From contig NZ_JOIR01000015.1 in NCBI RefSeq assembly GCF_000720115.1, positions 67,956 to 131,955 on the forward strand: 64,000 bases of DNA, written 5' to 3'. Numbering within the stretch: position 1 is the first letter of the stretch; the number at the start of each line of letters is the position of its first letter. Positions 53,386 through 62,142 of this stretch are shown one piece after another. The notes under the pieces are model-generated. The model was not told where the DNA came from and made no database searches. It worked only from the letters and a program-made list of their open reading frames with translations. The position numbers and the translations under genes are program-made. The DNA comes from Streptomyces sp. NRRL F-2580 (GTDB lineage Bacteria > Actinomycetota > Actinomycetes > Streptomycetales > Streptomycetaceae).

Positions 53386-54573
53386 CTAGTTGAACGGCTC
53401 CAGTGTCATGAAGGCCTCCTGCGGGTTGCCGTCGTGCACCAGCGACTCGTGGGCTCCCACGTCGTCGAAGGCGAAGCCGTACGCCTTGCCGTCGGCCATC
53501 TGTGCGTGGATGACGCGGGAGTAGTGGTTGGTGACGGCGTCACGGTAGAAGCCGGCGCCGTTCACGTCGGGTTGGTTGGGGTTGGTCAGGAGCGTCGACC
53601 GGTTGAAGCCCGCGCACAGGGTGCGGGAGATCGGGCCGCGGACGAGGTCGTTGGGTGCGTCCAGGAGCTTGTAGCAGCCGAAGATGCTGTCGGAGTCCGG
53701 TTTCTGGAAGCTGGTGACCACCGCTCCCGAGGCGTCCGTGAAGTTCATGACGTTGCCCGACACCCGGCCGTGGTACTTGGTGTTCGGCTGGTTCGCGAAC
53801 GGGGTCACGGTGAGCGTGGACGAGCTGTACTTGTTCCAGACCCGGTTGACGTAGTCGTTCATGACGGTGGCCGGGATCCCGCCCGCCTCGATGCCGTGAC
53901 CGGGCGAGAGCGCGCGCAGCGGTGTGCCGTCGGGGCGGTTCTGGATCAGTCCGCCCCAGCCTGCCGCCCGCAGCTGGCCGAAGACGGCGTCGTAGCCCCC
54001 GGGCCGCAGCCTCCCGGTGTTCCTGACCGTGCCGTCCGCCGCCTTCACGCCCACCGCGTACGGAGCCGAGAACATGTCGACCTGGGTGCTGTTGATCCAC
54101 AGGCCGGCGTCGTTCAGCGTGTACTCGGACCAGTTGAACAGGATGTTGCGGTTGGGGTCGGAGGGGTTCTGCACGGCGGGCTGCACCAGGCCGCCGGTGG
54201 CGAGCTTGAAGACGATCTTCTGTCCGATGGAGAAGTAGACGCGTCCGGAGAACTTGGGCATCCGGATCGTCCTGGTCTGCCCGTTGGCCGGGCCCGGGAT
54301 CGACGCGTCGGGCGCCGGCGTGGGGGGATTGCCTCCCGCCGGCCACGGGTGGAAGGTGCCGTTGGCGTCGGCCCAGCCCTGCCGGCCCGTCGCGAGCTCG
54401 GTGCCCAGGTTGTAGACGTAGACCGGCTCGCCGCGACCCGAGGTGTTCTTGATCGTGAGCGGGATGGTCGCCGGTACGGCCTCCGCGGACGGCGACGGAC
54501 CGAGAACCATCACGCCGGCGGCGACGACCAGGGCCGAGACAGCGGACGCGATCACTTTCGATAGGCGGAACAC
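53386..54573 (-). CDS. Secreted GH64-type endo-beta-1,3-glucanase
   Basis: 395 residues. Signal peptide with AEA cleavage, then a thaumatin-like beta start (ATIPLTIKNTSGRGEPVYVYN) and GH64 features: GLWINSTQVDMFSAPYAVGV, YDAVFGQLRAAGW, HYSRVIHAQMADGKAYGFAFDDV, HDGNPQEAFMTLEPFN. It degrades laminarin-type fungal beta-1,3-glucan outside the cell. GTG 54573 has AGGAGGAAGAAT in front. A palindromic LacI-type operator lies 38 bases upstream, implying sugar-induced expression. Confidence 0.87.
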   Translation of the reverse strand: MFRLSKVIASAVSALVVAAGVMVLGPSPSAEAVPATIPLTIKNTSGRGEPVYVYNLGTELATGRQGWADANGTFHPWPAGGNPPTPAPDASIPGPANGQTRTIRMPKFSGRVYFSIGQKIVFKLATGGLVQPAVQNPSDPNRNILFNWSEYTLNDAGLWINSTQVDMFSAPYAVGVKAADGTVRNTGRLRPGGYDAVFGQLRAAGWGGLIQNRPDGTPLRALSPGHGIEAGGIPATVMNDYVNRVWNKYSSSTLTVTPFANQPNTKYHGRVSGNVMNFTDASGAVVTSFQKPDSDSIFGCYKLLDAPNDLVRGPISRTLCAGFNRSTLLTNPNQPDVNGAGFYRDAVTNHYSRVIHAQMADGKAYGFAFDDVGAHESLVHDGNPQEAFMTLEPFN

Positions 54574-54610
54574 ATTCTTCCTCCTGACGGCTGTTGACGA
54601 CTATTGATGT

Positions 54611-54626
54611 CTGAGAGCGCTCTCAG
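54611..54626 (-). promoter_or_regulatory. LacI-type (CebR-like) operator for the glucanase gene
   Basis: CTGAGAGCGCTCTCAG is a perfect 16-bp palindrome whose GAGCGCTC core matches the family operator of CebR/MalR-like repressors (TGGGAGCGCTCCCA). It lies 38 bases before the glucanase start, where it would block transcription. Confidence 0.75.
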
Positions 54627-54705
54627 AATCGAGCTGTGTTCAATTTCTGTCAATGAAACTGACACAGCCCGGACCGACACCGCCCGGAGGGAGAGGCGCT
54701 CCGGC

Positions 54706-55440
54706 TCAGACCACGGTCACCCGGGCGAGGGCCCAGGAGGTGTGGTCGAACGCCGTGTTGGCGTTGGCGTCCTCGACGACCAGGTGCAGCAGCTTCACCC
54801 CGCGCACGTCGAGGTCCACCCGCACGGGACCGCCCGCACCGGTCAGCTTGCCGCTGGTGAACAGCACCTTCCCGTCGCCCCTCACCGAGGCCTTCGTCGC
54901 GGCGGTGGCGGCCTGGTTCTTCGAGAAGTCGTCGATGCCGACGAGCGCGGTGAAACGGTCCGCCGTTCCGCCGAGGTGGTAGACGATCTCGGACGGTGCG
55001 TGGACGCCGAGCCCCTTCGCGTAGGTCACTCCGCCGAACGAGATCGGCGTGCCGTCCCCGGCCGCGTTGCGCCCGTTGGAGCGGTCACGTTCCACCGGGC
55101 CCCAGCCGTTGGTGGCCGACACCCACGCCAGATCGCTCAGATAGGCGTCGGCGACCGGCGCCGGCGGCACCGTGGAGACCCGTTCCGTGGCGGAGTAGCG
55201 CAGGGGTCCTGTCGCCGACTCCGCGGTGCCGTCGACGGTCAGCGGCCACTGCGTGCCTGCGGCGGCCGTCGCCGGCGGGGTGACCTTCCAGGTCGTCGTC
55301 AGTGCGGCACCGGCGGCCAGCGGGTCCTGACCGGTCGCGGTGGTCGCCCGGACCTGCCAGCCGGCCGGGGCGCGCAGCGCGAGGAGCGCGCGGGTCCAGG
55401 GCTTGCCGGAGCCGTTGCCCAGGCTCGCGCGACGCCGCCC
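54706..55440 (-). pseudogene. 5'-truncated carbohydrate-active enzyme: NEW3 plus NPCBM domains
   Basis: About 245 residues remain. An NEW3/alpha-galactosidase-type beta domain (RALLALRAPAGWQVRATTA, LAAGAALTTTWKVTPPATAA) is followed by an NPCBM module (DLAWVSATNGWGPVERDRS, GLGVHAPSEIVYHLGG, GIDDFSKNQ, LHLVVEDANANTAFDHTSWA) ending at the stop 54706. The catalytic domain that should lie to the right is absent, because sequence from about 55441 is an RHS gene on the other strand. Such tails usually belong to alpha-galactosidases. No intact start remains, so it is treated as a remnant. Confidence 0.75.
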
Positions 55441-58400
55441 CTCCCAAGCCCTCGTACTCCGAACAGCTCAAAGACGGCATGGACTACCTGGAGATCGCGG
55501 AAACCCACCTGGCCGGGGGCGTCCTCAAGGGAACGGCGGGCCTCGCCAACTTCGTCCGCGTAGTCACCCCGTTCGACCTGTACAACCTCACCCACCCCGC
55601 CGAGTACCGGACCAACCTCAACTCGACGGTCGCCGGCCTGCTCGTGGCGGTCAACGACCCCATAGGCACGGGCAAGCAGATGCTCGACGACTTCATGAAG
55701 GACCCCACCGAAGGCGTCGGCAAATTCCTCCCGGAACTCGCCGGCACCAAGGGCCTCGGCGCCGGGAAGAAGGCCGGCACGGCCGCGAAGCACCTGGACG
55801 ACCTGGACGGCGCGGGCGGCAAGGAGACGGACGGGAAAGGACCGCACCACGGCGAGCGGCCCGACCCGGACAAGGCCAGTGAGGGCACCGACCCCGTCGA
55901 CCTCGCCACCGGCCGGATGTACCTCCCGCAGACGGACGTGGTCCTGCCCGGCACGTTCCCGTTCGCGTTCACGCGCCGTGCGGAGTCCGGCTACCGGGCG
56001 GGCCGCTGGTTCGGCCCCACCTGGTCCTCCACGATCGACCAGCACTTGGAGATCGACGCCAAGGGCGTCGTCCTGGTCTCCGAGGACGGCCTCCTCGTCG
56101 GCTATCCGCATCCCGCGCCCGGTGTGCCCGTACTGCCGGTGTCGGCGTCGGGCCCGCGCCACCCGCTGGCACGCACCCCTGACGGCGACTGGACGCTGAC
56201 GGACCCGCTGACGGGCGCCGTCCGCCGCTTCGTCCCGCCGGCCGACGGCGCCGAGAACGGCATCGCGCCGATCGCCCAGTTCGAGGATCCGAACGGCAAC
56301 CACGTCGTCTTCGAGTACGACGAGCACGGCACGCCGCTGGGTCTCACCCACTCGGGCGGCTACCGGCTGCACTTCGGGACCGAAGGCGGCCGGATTACGG
56401 CCCTGCACCTGTCCGGCGGCGGCCGCGTCCTCGCGTACGGCTACACCGACGGGAACCTGACCGAGGTCACCAACTCCTCCGGTCTGCCTCTGCGGTTCAC
56501 CTACGACGACCGCGCCCGCATCACCTCCTGGACGGATACGAACGAGCGCCGCTATGAGTACGCCTACGACGACCTCGACCGGTGTGTCGCCGAGGCCGGC
56601 GAGGCGGGCCACATCGCCCTCACCTTCCGCTACGACGACGTGGACCCGCAGACCCGCCACCGGGTGACGCGTGTGACCACCGCCGCAGGTCATACCCGCC
56701 AGTACCTGATCGACGACCGGTACCGGGTGGTGGCCGAGACCGACCCGCTCGGCGCGGTCACCCGGTACCAGTACGACAGCGGCGGCCGGCGGACCGCGCT
56801 CACCGATCCGCTCGGCCACACCACCCGCAGCACCTTCGACGACACGGGCCGCATGGTCTCCTACGTCCGGCCCGACGGCCGGGAGGCCCGCGCCGAGTAC
56901 AACGACCTCGGCCGGCCGGTCAAGGTCGTCGCCGTGGACGGATCGGTCGTCCACCAGACCTACGACGAGCGCGGAAACCGCACCGCGGTCAGCCGCCCCG
57001 ACGGGACGGTCACCCACTTCGGCTACGACGAGAGCGGCCACCTCACCACCGTCACCGACCCCCGCGGGGCGGTCACGCGGATCCGCACCGACCGGGCCGG
57101 GCTGCCGCTCGCCGTCACCGACCGGCTCGGCGCCACCACCACGTACGAGCGGGACGCCTTCGGGCGGGTCACGGCGGTCACCGACCCCCTGGGAGCGGTC
57201 ACCCGCATGGAATGGACGGTGGAGGGCAAGCCGCTGCACCGGACGGACCCGGACGGCCGGCGCCGCTCGTGGACGTATGACGGCGAGGGGAACTGCCTGA
57301 CCCGTAGGGACGGCCCCGACGGCGGCGGGGTGCACTTCGAGTACACCCACTTCGACCTGCTCGCCGCCCGGACCGACGCGGACGGCGCGCGCCACGCATA
57401 CACGTACGACGCCGAGCTGCGGCTGACCGGGGTCCGCAACCCGCAGGGCATGACCTGGGAGTACACCTACGACCCGGCGGGCCGGCTCATCCGGGAGACC
57501 GACTTCGACGGCCGTGTGCTCGACTACGCCTACGACCCGGCGGGCCGGCTCGTCACCCGCACCGACGCCCTCGGGCAGCGGATCACGTACGAGCGCGACG
57601 CCTTGGGGCACACCGTCCGCAAGGACGCGGGCGGCACGGTGACGACGTACGAGTACGACGTCTTCGACCGGCTCGCCGTCGCGGTGTGCGGGGACAGCGT
57701 GCTGACCCGGCTGCGGGACCGGGCGGGCCGCATCCTCCAGGAGACGGTCGACGGCCGCACCCTCACCTACACCTACGACGCCATGGGGCGCCGCACCGGC
57801 CGGACCACCCCCACGGGCGCCGTCGCCGCCTGGGCGTACGACGCCGCAGGCCGCTACGACGCCCTGACCACGTCCGGCCGCCGGATCGGCTTCACGCACG
57901 ACGCGGCGGGCCAGGAGCTCAGCCGTACCTACGGCGACGCCGTCACCCTCGACCAGGCGTGGGACGAGACCGGCCGGCTGGTGGAGCAGCGGCTCACGGG
58001 CGCAGGACAGGGGGTGGTGCAGCGCCGCGGCTACACCTACCGGTCCGACGGGGTCCTGACCGGCGTCGACGATCTGTTGGCCGGCCCGCGCAGCTTCGAC
58101 CTCGACCCGCGCGGCCGGGTGACGGCGGTGCACGCCGGTAACTGGACCGAGCGCTACGCCTACGACGACGTGGGCAACCAGACCTCCGCGTACTGGCCCG
58201 GCGCCCATCCCGGAGGCGGGGAAGCCACCGGACCGCGCACCTACGAGGGCACCCGGCTGATCGGCGCGGGCCGGGTCCGCCACGAGTACGACGTCCTCGG
58301 CCGGGTCGTGCTCCGCCAGAAGGCCCGGCTCTCGCGCAAGCCCGACACCTGGCGCTACGAGTGGGACGCCGAGGACCGAATCACGGCCGTCACCACCCCG

Positions 58401-59324
58401 GACGGGACGCGCTGGCGGTACACGTACGACCCGCTGGGACGGCGGACGGCGAAGGAACGGATGACGCCCGACGGCCTGGAGGTGGCCCAGCGCACGGTCT
58501 TCACCTGGGACGGCACCGTGCTGTGCGAGCAGCGGACCGCCGCCGCGGCGCAGGAGGCCGGCGGGATCGCCGTGACCTGGGACCACCGCGGCCTGCAGCC
58601 GCTCGCGCAGACGGAGCGGATCCTGGGCGCCAGCCAGGAGGTGGTGGACGAGCGGTTCTACGCCATCGTCACCGACCTGGTGGGCGCACCCGCCGAACTC
58701 GTCGACGAGCGCGGCGGACTGGCCTGGCGCAGCCGCTCCACACTGTGGGGATCCACGGCCTGGAACCGGGACGCCACGGCCTACACGCCGCTGCGCTTCC
58801 CCGGCCAGTACTTCGACGCCGAATCAGGCCTGCACCACAACTACTTCCGCACGTACGACCCCGAGACCGCCCGCTACCTGAGCCCGGACCCGCTGGGCCT
58901 GGCGGCGGCCCCCAACCCGGTGGCGTACGTCGCCAACCCCCACGGGTGGTGCGACCCCTTCGGGCTGGCCCCGTACTCGGACAGCACCCGGGCGGCGCAG
59001 GGCGTCGACCACCAGCTCAACGAGGCGGAGAGCGGCAAGGACAACCACTACCTGCAGGGCATCGGGAAAGACGAGGTGAAACTGGAGAAGTACCTGCGGG
59101 GCCATCTGCAATCGCCGGCCAACTACGTCGACAGCGACACGGGGGCGCGGATCATCATCGACAAGACCCTGGACCCGTCCAGGCCGGTGGCCATCATCCG
59201 CCAGGACCATATGATCCACGCGTACCACATCGAGCCGGAGGACCTCTCCAACTACATCACTCCGCGGGACGGCAAGGACACCGCGAAGTGGCGGACCCCG
59301 AAGGGGGACGAAGTGAATGAGTAG
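55302..59324 (+). CDS. RHS-repeat polymorphic toxin, N-terminus missing
   Basis: The open frame starts at ATG 55302, but the RHS-like part begins only near 55440 (SYSEQLKDGMDYLEIAE); the first ~45 codons are antisense of the truncated enzyme, so the native N-terminus is lost. Contents: PAAR-less linker, DUF6531-like segment (VDLATGRMYLPQTDVVLPG), about 25 YD repeats, the RHS core end (ARYLSPDPLGLAAAPNPVAYV) and junction motif WCDPFGLAP, then a variable C-terminal toxin of about 115 residues with ARIIIDKTLDPSRPVAIIRQ. Toxin class unknown. The stop overlaps the next ORF, a candidate immunity gene. Confidence 0.8.
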   Translation: MRHRRPAGPDRSRWSPGPASRPGRAARGARGSRACRSRCPGSRDAAPPKPSYSEQLKDGMDYLEIAETHLAGGVLKGTAGLANFVRVVTPFDLYNLTHPAEYRTNLNSTVAGLLVAVNDPIGTGKQMLDDFMKDPTEGVGKFLPELAGTKGLGAGKKAGTAAKHLDDLDGAGGKETDGKGPHHGERPDPDKASEGTDPVDLATGRMYLPQTDVVLPGTFPFAFTRRAESGYRAGRWFGPTWSSTIDQHLEIDAKGVVLVSEDGLLVGYPHPAPGVPVLPVSASGPRHPLARTPDGDWTLTDPLTGAVRRFVPPADGAENGIAPIAQFEDPNGNHVVFEYDEHGTPLGLTHSGGYRLHFGTEGGRITALHLSGGGRVLAYGYTDGNLTEVTNSSGLPLRFTYDDRARITSWTDTNERRYEYAYDDLDRCVAEAGEAGHIALTFRYDDVDPQTRHRVTRVTTAAGHTRQYLIDDRYRVVAETDPLGAVTRYQYDSGGRRTALTDPLGHTTRSTFDDTGRMVSYVRPDGREARAEYNDLGRPVKVVAVDGSVVHQTYDERGNRTAVSRPDGTVTHFGYDESGHLTTVTDPRGAVTRIRTDRAGLPLAVTDRLGATTTYERDAFGRVTAVTDPLGAVTRMEWTVEGKPLHRTDPDGRRRSWTYDGEGNCLTRRDGPDGGGVHFEYTHFDLLAARTDADGARHAYTYDAELRLTGVRNPQGMTWEYTYDPAGRLIRETDFDGRVLDYAYDPAGRLVTRTDALGQRITYERDALGHTVRKDAGGTVTTYEYDVFDRLAVAVCGDSVLTRLRDRAGRILQETVDGRTLTYTYDAMGRRTGRTTPTGAVAAWAYDAAGRYDALTTSGRRIGFTHDAAGQELSRTYGDAVTLDQAWDETGRLVEQRLTGAGQGVVQRRGYTYRSDGVLTGVDDLLAGPRSFDLDPRGRVTAVHAGNWTERYAYDDVGNQTSAYWPGAHPGGGEATGPRTYEGTRLIGAGRVRHEYDVLGRVVLRQKARLSRKPDTWRYEWDAEDRITAVTTPDGTRWRYTYDPLGRRTAKERMTPDGLEVAQRTVFTWDGTVLCEQRTAAAAQEAGGIAVTWDHRGLQPLAQTERILGASQEVVDERFYAIVTDLVGAPAELVDERGGLAWRSRSTLWGSTAWNRDATAYTPLRFPGQYFDAESGLHHNYFRTYDPETARYLSPDPLGLAAAPNPVAYVANPHGWCDPFGLAPYSDSTRAAQGVDHQLNEAESGKDNHYLQGIGKDEVKLEKYLRGHLQSPANYVDSDTGARIIIDKTLDPSRPVAIIRQDHMIHAYHIEPEDLSNYITPRDGKDTAKWRTPKGDEVNE

Positions 59325-60075
59325 CCGCAGCGGTATCCCCCGCGATCCTGCACCCGGCTGGCCGGGCTACCGCGCCGAGCCGTCCTACGACCCCGGCCAG
59401 AGCCGGGTCTTCCCGGCCCCGCTGCCGGCGGAGCTGCGGGCGCTCGGCAACGACGTCCGGGCGGCCGACTGGCCGGTGCGGCTCGCCTTCCGCAACTCCC
59501 GGACCGAGCTGCTCGACACGCTCTGCCGCTGGCAGACCCTGCGCGCGCTGGCGTACGTGCACCTGCTGGCCGCCCGCACGGGGGACGAGCGGCTGCCGGC
59601 CGACCTGAGGGTGGTTCCCGACCCGGAGGCGGTCGGCAATCCGGGCCTGCCCGCGCTGCTGGCGAGGCTGGAGCATGCCGCCGCCGGCCTCCCGGCGGAC
59701 CTGCTGGACGCGGTCGTCTGCGACAGCGGCGGGCTGCTCGCCGACAATCGGTTCGCGGCATCGGTGCTGGCCGCCGGGCTCACCGCCGATTCCCGGCCGG
59801 GGGACCCGGACGAGGCGGTCTCCCGCGCCGTGGTGCTCACCAGCTACTGGTACGAGGTCCCCGGGCTGCGCGGCGCGCTGGCCCTGGCGTGGAGCGCGAA
59901 CCTGTTCGTCCGCTCCTGGCTGGGGTGGTCCCAGCGGTTCGTGTACGGCGACCCGGCGGGAGGCATCGGCATCACCTCCGACCCCCGCCCGCCCCGCCCG
60001 GCGGCGTCCGCCCTCCCGAAGTGGGCGGAGCCCCTGCTGGACCGCATCGAGCAGGGTCCGGGGGCAGCCTCGTGA
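59317..60075 (+). CDS. Candidate immunity protein for the RHS toxin
   Basis: 252 residues, acidic/Pro-rich head (GWPGYRAEPSYDPGQSRVFPA) then a helical body (RTELLDTLCRWQTLRALAYVHLLAA, WYEVPGLRGALALAWSANLFV). No signal or membrane segment. I know no family. ATG 59317 overlaps the toxin stop by 8 bases, the usual position and spacing of an Rhs immunity gene. Its product should bind and inactivate the C-terminal toxin. Role inferred from position alone. Confidence 0.55.
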   Translation: MSSRSGIPRDPAPGWPGYRAEPSYDPGQSRVFPAPLPAELRALGNDVRAADWPVRLAFRNSRTELLDTLCRWQTLRALAYVHLLAARTGDERLPADLRVVPDPEAVGNPGLPALLARLEHAAAGLPADLLDAVVCDSGGLLADNRFAASVLAAGLTADSRPGDPDEAVSRAVVLTSYWYEVPGLRGALALAWSANLFVRSWLGWSQRFVYGDPAGGIGITSDPRPPRPAASALPKWAEPLLDRIEQGPGAAS

Positions 60076-60451
60076 CCTGGGCCGACTTCGTCGTGAACGA
60101 CAAGCCCTTCGCGCCGTACACGACGAGGCTGGCCCACTCGCACTCGGGCTGCCGGAGCTGGTGCGGCTGTGCCTCGTGGCGCCGTGGTGGCGGGACGCTC
60201 CCGGGCGGACGGCCGAAGAACTTCTGGCGGTCGCCGACGAGTACCGGGAGCACCTGCCCGACCTCGACCGGCGACGCGACCGCGCGGCCCGGGCCCTCGG
60301 TCTCGACCCGGCCGGCCTGCCATCCGAGGCGGCGGCCCTGGCCCGGCTCATGGAGCTCTCTGGGGGACCGGTGGCCGCGGCCTGTCTCGTCGTCGGGTAC
60401 GAAGGCGAACCGCTCGATCCCCTCTTCGATCCAAGCCCCACCCGCCCCTGA
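60072..60451 (+). pseudogene. Frameshifted small gene after the immunity candidate
   Basis: GTG 60072 overlaps the previous stop (GTGA) and reads TWADFVVNDKPFAPYTTRLAHS, then leaves frame. The other frame continues LGLPELVRLCLVAPWWRDAP to the stop at 60449-60451. Deleting CA at 60141-60142 restores one ORF of about 125 residues (RLAHSLGLPELVRL), so a 2-base insertion, or a sequencing error, broke it. It may be a second immunity-type gene; the family is unknown. Confidence 0.55.
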
Positions 60452-60537
60452 CCGACCGGCCACCGGACCCTGTCGTGCCTGTGTCTGAGCCGCTCATGAT
60501 GAGTGAGGATTGGGTTCGTTGAGGCATGCCCCCACGG

Positions 60538-60906
60538 CTACTTGGGGTCATCGCTGTCCCAGGGGTAGACGAACTGGTGGGGACTGAGTTGCCACTGGGT
60601 TAGGACGTCTACTAGCTCAGACTCGTCGGGCGCCTCCGCGGAGGCGACGAGGACTGCCCCAATGTCGTAGTCGAAGCCGTCGATGAGTTCGCTGGCGTAC
60701 TCCCAGTGCTCAAGCCGGAAGGTGCGGTCCGTGTCGTTGTGGACCCAGCCTTGCGCGCGTGCCTCGGAGTCGCGGGGGGTCTGCCTGGGAGTGATGTCCA
60801 CGAATGCGCGGCGGTCTGTCCGCGTTGCTGGGACCTCCGCCACCAGTCTCCTCCCGAGGCGGAGTCCGGTCAGCTTGCCTGTGGGCCACTTTGAGGCGTC
60901 GTTCAC
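60538..60906 (-). CDS. Hypothetical protein
   Basis: 122 residues, soluble, with GLRLGRRLVAEVPATRTDRRAFVDITPRQ and a C-terminal acidic stretch (SAEAPDESELVDVLTQWQL, VYPWDSDDPK). No motif recognised. GTG 60906 has no clear ribosome-binding site. In an RHS-toxin neighbourhood an orphan immunity protein is possible. Codon use is less extreme than the flanking core genes. Confidence 0.5.
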   Translation of the reverse strand: MNDASKWPTGKLTGLRLGRRLVAEVPATRTDRRAFVDITPRQTPRDSEARAQGWVHNDTDRTFRLEHWEYASELIDGFDYDIGAVLVASAEAPDESELVDVLTQWQLSPHQFVYPWDSDDPK

Positions 60907-60973
60907 GAGGCTCTATTCTCGCTTGTCCTGGCGTCGGTCTCTGGAGATCTTCTTCTGGACGATCCTGCGGGTC

Positions 60974-61513
60974 ATGAGGGTGATGGCGGCCCAGACACCT
61001 CAGGCGGGTAGGAAGTCGAGTTCATCGCGCTGGGTCCGTGTGCAGCCTGTCGATCTGTTCGAACGGATGAGAGGGCTGAGGGTGGACTCGCAACGGCAGC
61101 AGGTGGGCATGCAGCTGCCTGAGGGGTCCTGGTGGGACTGGGACGTCATCGCCTGGGATGCAGCTGAGCTTCGGCTCGCGGCCGGGCATGACCTCACCTA
61201 CTACCACGGCTTGGAGCTCGTCTTCGGTGATCCGACCCTCGTCAGTTGCCCGGCGAAGTTCCTCGATCCGGTCTTCCGTGCGCCAACAAGCGAGGAAGTC
61301 GCGAGAGTCACCCGCCAGATCGGCGAAGAATCGCCTGTTCTCGTTGCCTTCGAGGCGGACGCGGGCGGGCTGGAACCCGTCTCCTGTCTCATCGCCGCGG
61401 AACGGTTCGAGGTCGTGCACGAAACGGTTCTGCGGTACTGGCGCGCCGATGCAGCTCCTGGTCAGCGGTTTGCGTCGTGGGTGCGGCCGCCGGCGCCGCA
61501 GGGGAGCTACTGA
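60974..61513 (+). CDS. Hypothetical protein, 3' end abutting the IS630 remnant
   Basis: About 179 residues if ATG 60974 is used; GTG 61040 is also possible, and the start is uncertain. The sequence LPEGSWWDWDVIAWDAAELRLAAGHDLTYYHGLELVFGDP and CLIAAERFEVVHETVLRYWR is protein-like, but I know no family. The stop (61511-61513) lies 5 bases from the IS630 transposase stop on the other strand, so its true C-terminus may have been replaced by the insertion. Confidence 0.45.
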   Translation: MRVMAAQTPQAGRKSSSSRWVRVQPVDLFERMRGLRVDSQRQQVGMQLPEGSWWDWDVIAWDAAELRLAAGHDLTYYHGLELVFGDPTLVSCPAKFLDPVFRAPTSEEVARVTRQIGEESPVLVAFEADAGGLEPVSCLIAAERFEVVHETVLRYWRADAAPGQRFASWVRPPAPQGSY

Positions 61514-61518
61514 GGTTT

Positions 61519-62142
61519 TCAGGGTGGGGTCGGTGGGTTGATGGTTAGGCCGGTGGCGGTGAGGCAGCCGTCGATGAGGTGGGGTCGGAGCTGGATTCTG
61601 CGTAACTCGCGGCGGAGTGTGCGGTCGAGGTCGTCAGGGGTGTCGAAGGCCGTGTTGGCCATCGCTCTGCGCACCAGTGACCAGACGGCCTCGACGGGGT
61701 TCAAGTCGGGCGCATAGGGCGGGAGACGGACGGTGGTGAGCCAGTCATGCTCGTCCTCGTACTGTTTCAGCCCGACGGCCAGATGGGTGTTGAGATTGTC
61801 CCAGACCACCACGATCGGGCCGTCGAGCTGGATGTGTGCCCGCACCAACAGGTCGCGGTAGTCCTTCCAGGAGAAACTCTTGCGTGCGCCCTTGAGCAGG
61901 AGATGGCCGCGGGGCCGGTGGATGAGGCGGCTCTTCTCGCCGGGTTTGTAGCAGCACAGCGCGGCGACCGAGGTCCGGCGGCGGGACCTGCCACGGACGC
62001 GGATGACGGGGGTCTGCCCGCGTCGGCCCCAGGTGCGGGCACGGGGCGGAGTCATCGAGAAGCCGGCTTCGTCCTCGAAGACGATCCAGGCCCCGGACGC
62101 CGCCGCGAGGCTTTTACCCGCGGCCACACCTCCTTCTTCCAC
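61519..62142 (-). CDS. IS630-family transposase, C-terminal part (second frame)
   Basis: The DDE triad is complete in this frame: FEDEAG (D), VVVWDNLNTH (D) and LNPVEAVWS (E), with a C-terminal HLIDGCLTATGL. The overlap with the first frame is 91 bases. At GGTAAAAGCC a -1 slip of the AAA codon (GTA AAA GCC to GGT AAA AGC) would join EVWPRVK to SLAAASGAWIV. IS630-family transposases often use programmed frameshifting, so a full-length product from ORF A and ORF B is plausible, although ORF A is chimeric here. Confidence 0.75.
   Translation of the reverse strand: MEEGGVAAGKSLAAASGAWIVFEDEAGFSMTPPRARTWGRRGQTPVIRVRGRSRRRTSVAALCCYKPGEKSRLIHRPRGHLLLKGARKSFSWKDYRDLLVRAHIQLDGPIVVVWDNLNTHLAVGLKQYEDEHDWLTTVRLPPYAPDLNPVEAVWSLVRRAMANTAFDTPDDLDRTLRRELRRIQLRPHLIDGCLTATGLTINPPTPP

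Noticed and set aside
55299..58586. A long antisense open frame across the RHS gene, nearly 1100 codons
   Set aside because: It is an artefact of very high G+C with strong third-position bias: repetitive Arg/Val/Gly/Asp composition, no ribosome-binding site, no family resemblance. The plus-strand RHS frame is real.
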